Below, piece after piece: positions 30,001 through 30,844 of a DNA stretch of 30,844 nt. The stretch is from Mnemiopsis leidyi. Lineage: Eukaryota; Ctenophora; Tentaculata; Lobata; Bolinopsidae. Every line of letters starts with the position of its first letter. Positions within the stretch are counted from its first letter, which is position 1. The position numbers were made by a program, and so were the translations under genes. The notes beneath the pieces were generated by a model. It ran no database searches, was not told the DNA's origin, and was given only the letters and a program-made list of their open reading frames with translations. The stretch is from positions 63,465 through 94,308 of the forward strand of contig JH153777.1 of NCBI GenBank assembly GCA_000226015.1, written 5' to 3'.

Positions 30001-30844
30001 TAAATTTTGGTCCTTAGTGACTCAATTTGAAGATGTAAATTTCGTCAGTTTTTGTAAAACATAAATTACGGTAATTGCTCGCACATTTTGCACATTTCTA
30101 TGGGCCAATTTTGGTTTGTTGACTTCTGAAGGTCGTAGCAAGACCTGACTTTCACACCAAACTGATCGCAATGACCATATTTATATGTGACTTATGAAGC
30201 AACATATTATACCTAAAAAAGCTTGCTTTTCGAGAAAATTGCAAAAAACCAATTTTTGACTATGTGCATGCACTTAAAACAGATATTTACGATTTTCTCC
30301 AAAACTAAGCGTTTAAGCGTATATATTGCTTCATAACTCTTATATAAATATGGCCATTGCGGTAATTTTGCTGTGTACAAAAAGCAGATACGACCTTCTT
30401 GGACGGAGTGAGCTTTTTGCCCCAGAGCACAAAATGCTAACTTCGCCCACGAAGGTCGTAGCGACTTTTTGAACACAGCAAAATTATTGCAATGACCACA
30501 TTTATATAAGAGTTATGAAGCAACATATACGCTTAAACGCTTAGTTTTGGAGAAAATCGTAAATAACTGTTTTATGTGCATGCACATAGGCAAAAATTGG
30601 TTTTTTGCAATTTTCTCGAAAAGCAAGCTTTTTTAGGTATATGTTGCTTCATAAGTCACATATAAATATGGTCATTGCGATCATTTTGGTGTAAAAGTCA
30701 GGTCTCTACGACCTTCAGAAGTCAAGAAACCAAAATTGGCCCATAGAAATGTGCAAAATGTGCGAGCAATTACCATAATTTATGTTTTACAAAAACTGAA
30801 CGAAATTTACATCTTCAAATTGAGTCACTAAGGACCAAAATTTA
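30001..30844. repeat. Large inverted repeat: arms of about 395 bp around a 52-bp spacer
   Basis: The left arm 30001-30398 is the reverse complement of 30451-30844, with only scattered mismatches. The inner ends are TACGACCTTC and GAAGGTCGTA. The right arm is cut by the window edge exactly where pairing still holds, so the palindrome is larger. Each arm also contains a weaker inverted repeat (ATTTATAT...TTATGAAGCAA against TTGCTTCATAA...ATATAAAT). This looks like a foldback-type element or a large palindromic duplication. Apparent open frames inside are by-products. Confidence 0.93.

Noticed and set aside
30213..30476. Minus-strand open frame of 87 codons
   Set aside because: It spans the centre of the large palindrome; openness follows from the repeat.

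Overview
This is nuclear DNA from an animal, most likely a marine invertebrate. Two seven-transmembrane receptors are split by GT-AG introns, coding exons are clearly richer in G+C than the AT-rich introns and spacers, and micro- and minisatellites are frequent. Nothing bacterial is present (no operons or Shine-Dalgarno sites). I cannot fix the phylum from sequence alone; compact introns and nested genes would fit a ctenophore, cnidarian or placozoan-like genome, but that is inference.

Layout. Bases 1-345 are a purine-rich microsatellite inside an intron. A minus-strand gene of unknown family (gene A) starts at 1942 and runs left out of the window; six phase-consistent exons give 305 codons. 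Bases 2690-4200 hold a broken copy, and 4358-5920 an apparently intact copy, of a small secreted-protein gene (gene B, minus strand, 166 codons in four exons). Each copy has its own TATA box. Bases 6580-7525 are a frameshifted retroelement fossil (minus). From 8924 to at least 22896 runs a long plus-strand gene (gene C) of at least 945 codons, encoding a largely disordered protein of unknown family. A complete class A GPCR gene (gene D, 328 aa, minus) lies inside its third intron. A second GPCR gene (gene E, 345 aa, three exons, minus) lies at 23330-25063, downstream of or inside gene C. From 25.1 kb to the end I see no convincing gene: there is a pogo-like MITE, a 14-bp minisatellite, and a large palindrome of about 840 bp that reaches the window edge.

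Gene models were built by hand: each junction was accepted only where GT/AG sites and reading phase agreed on both sides. No pathway links the genes. The most unusual points are the tandem gene B pair, which looks like a fast-evolving short helical secreted factor, and intron 1 of gene E, where a 35-bp minisatellite repeats the 5' splice site about a dozen times.
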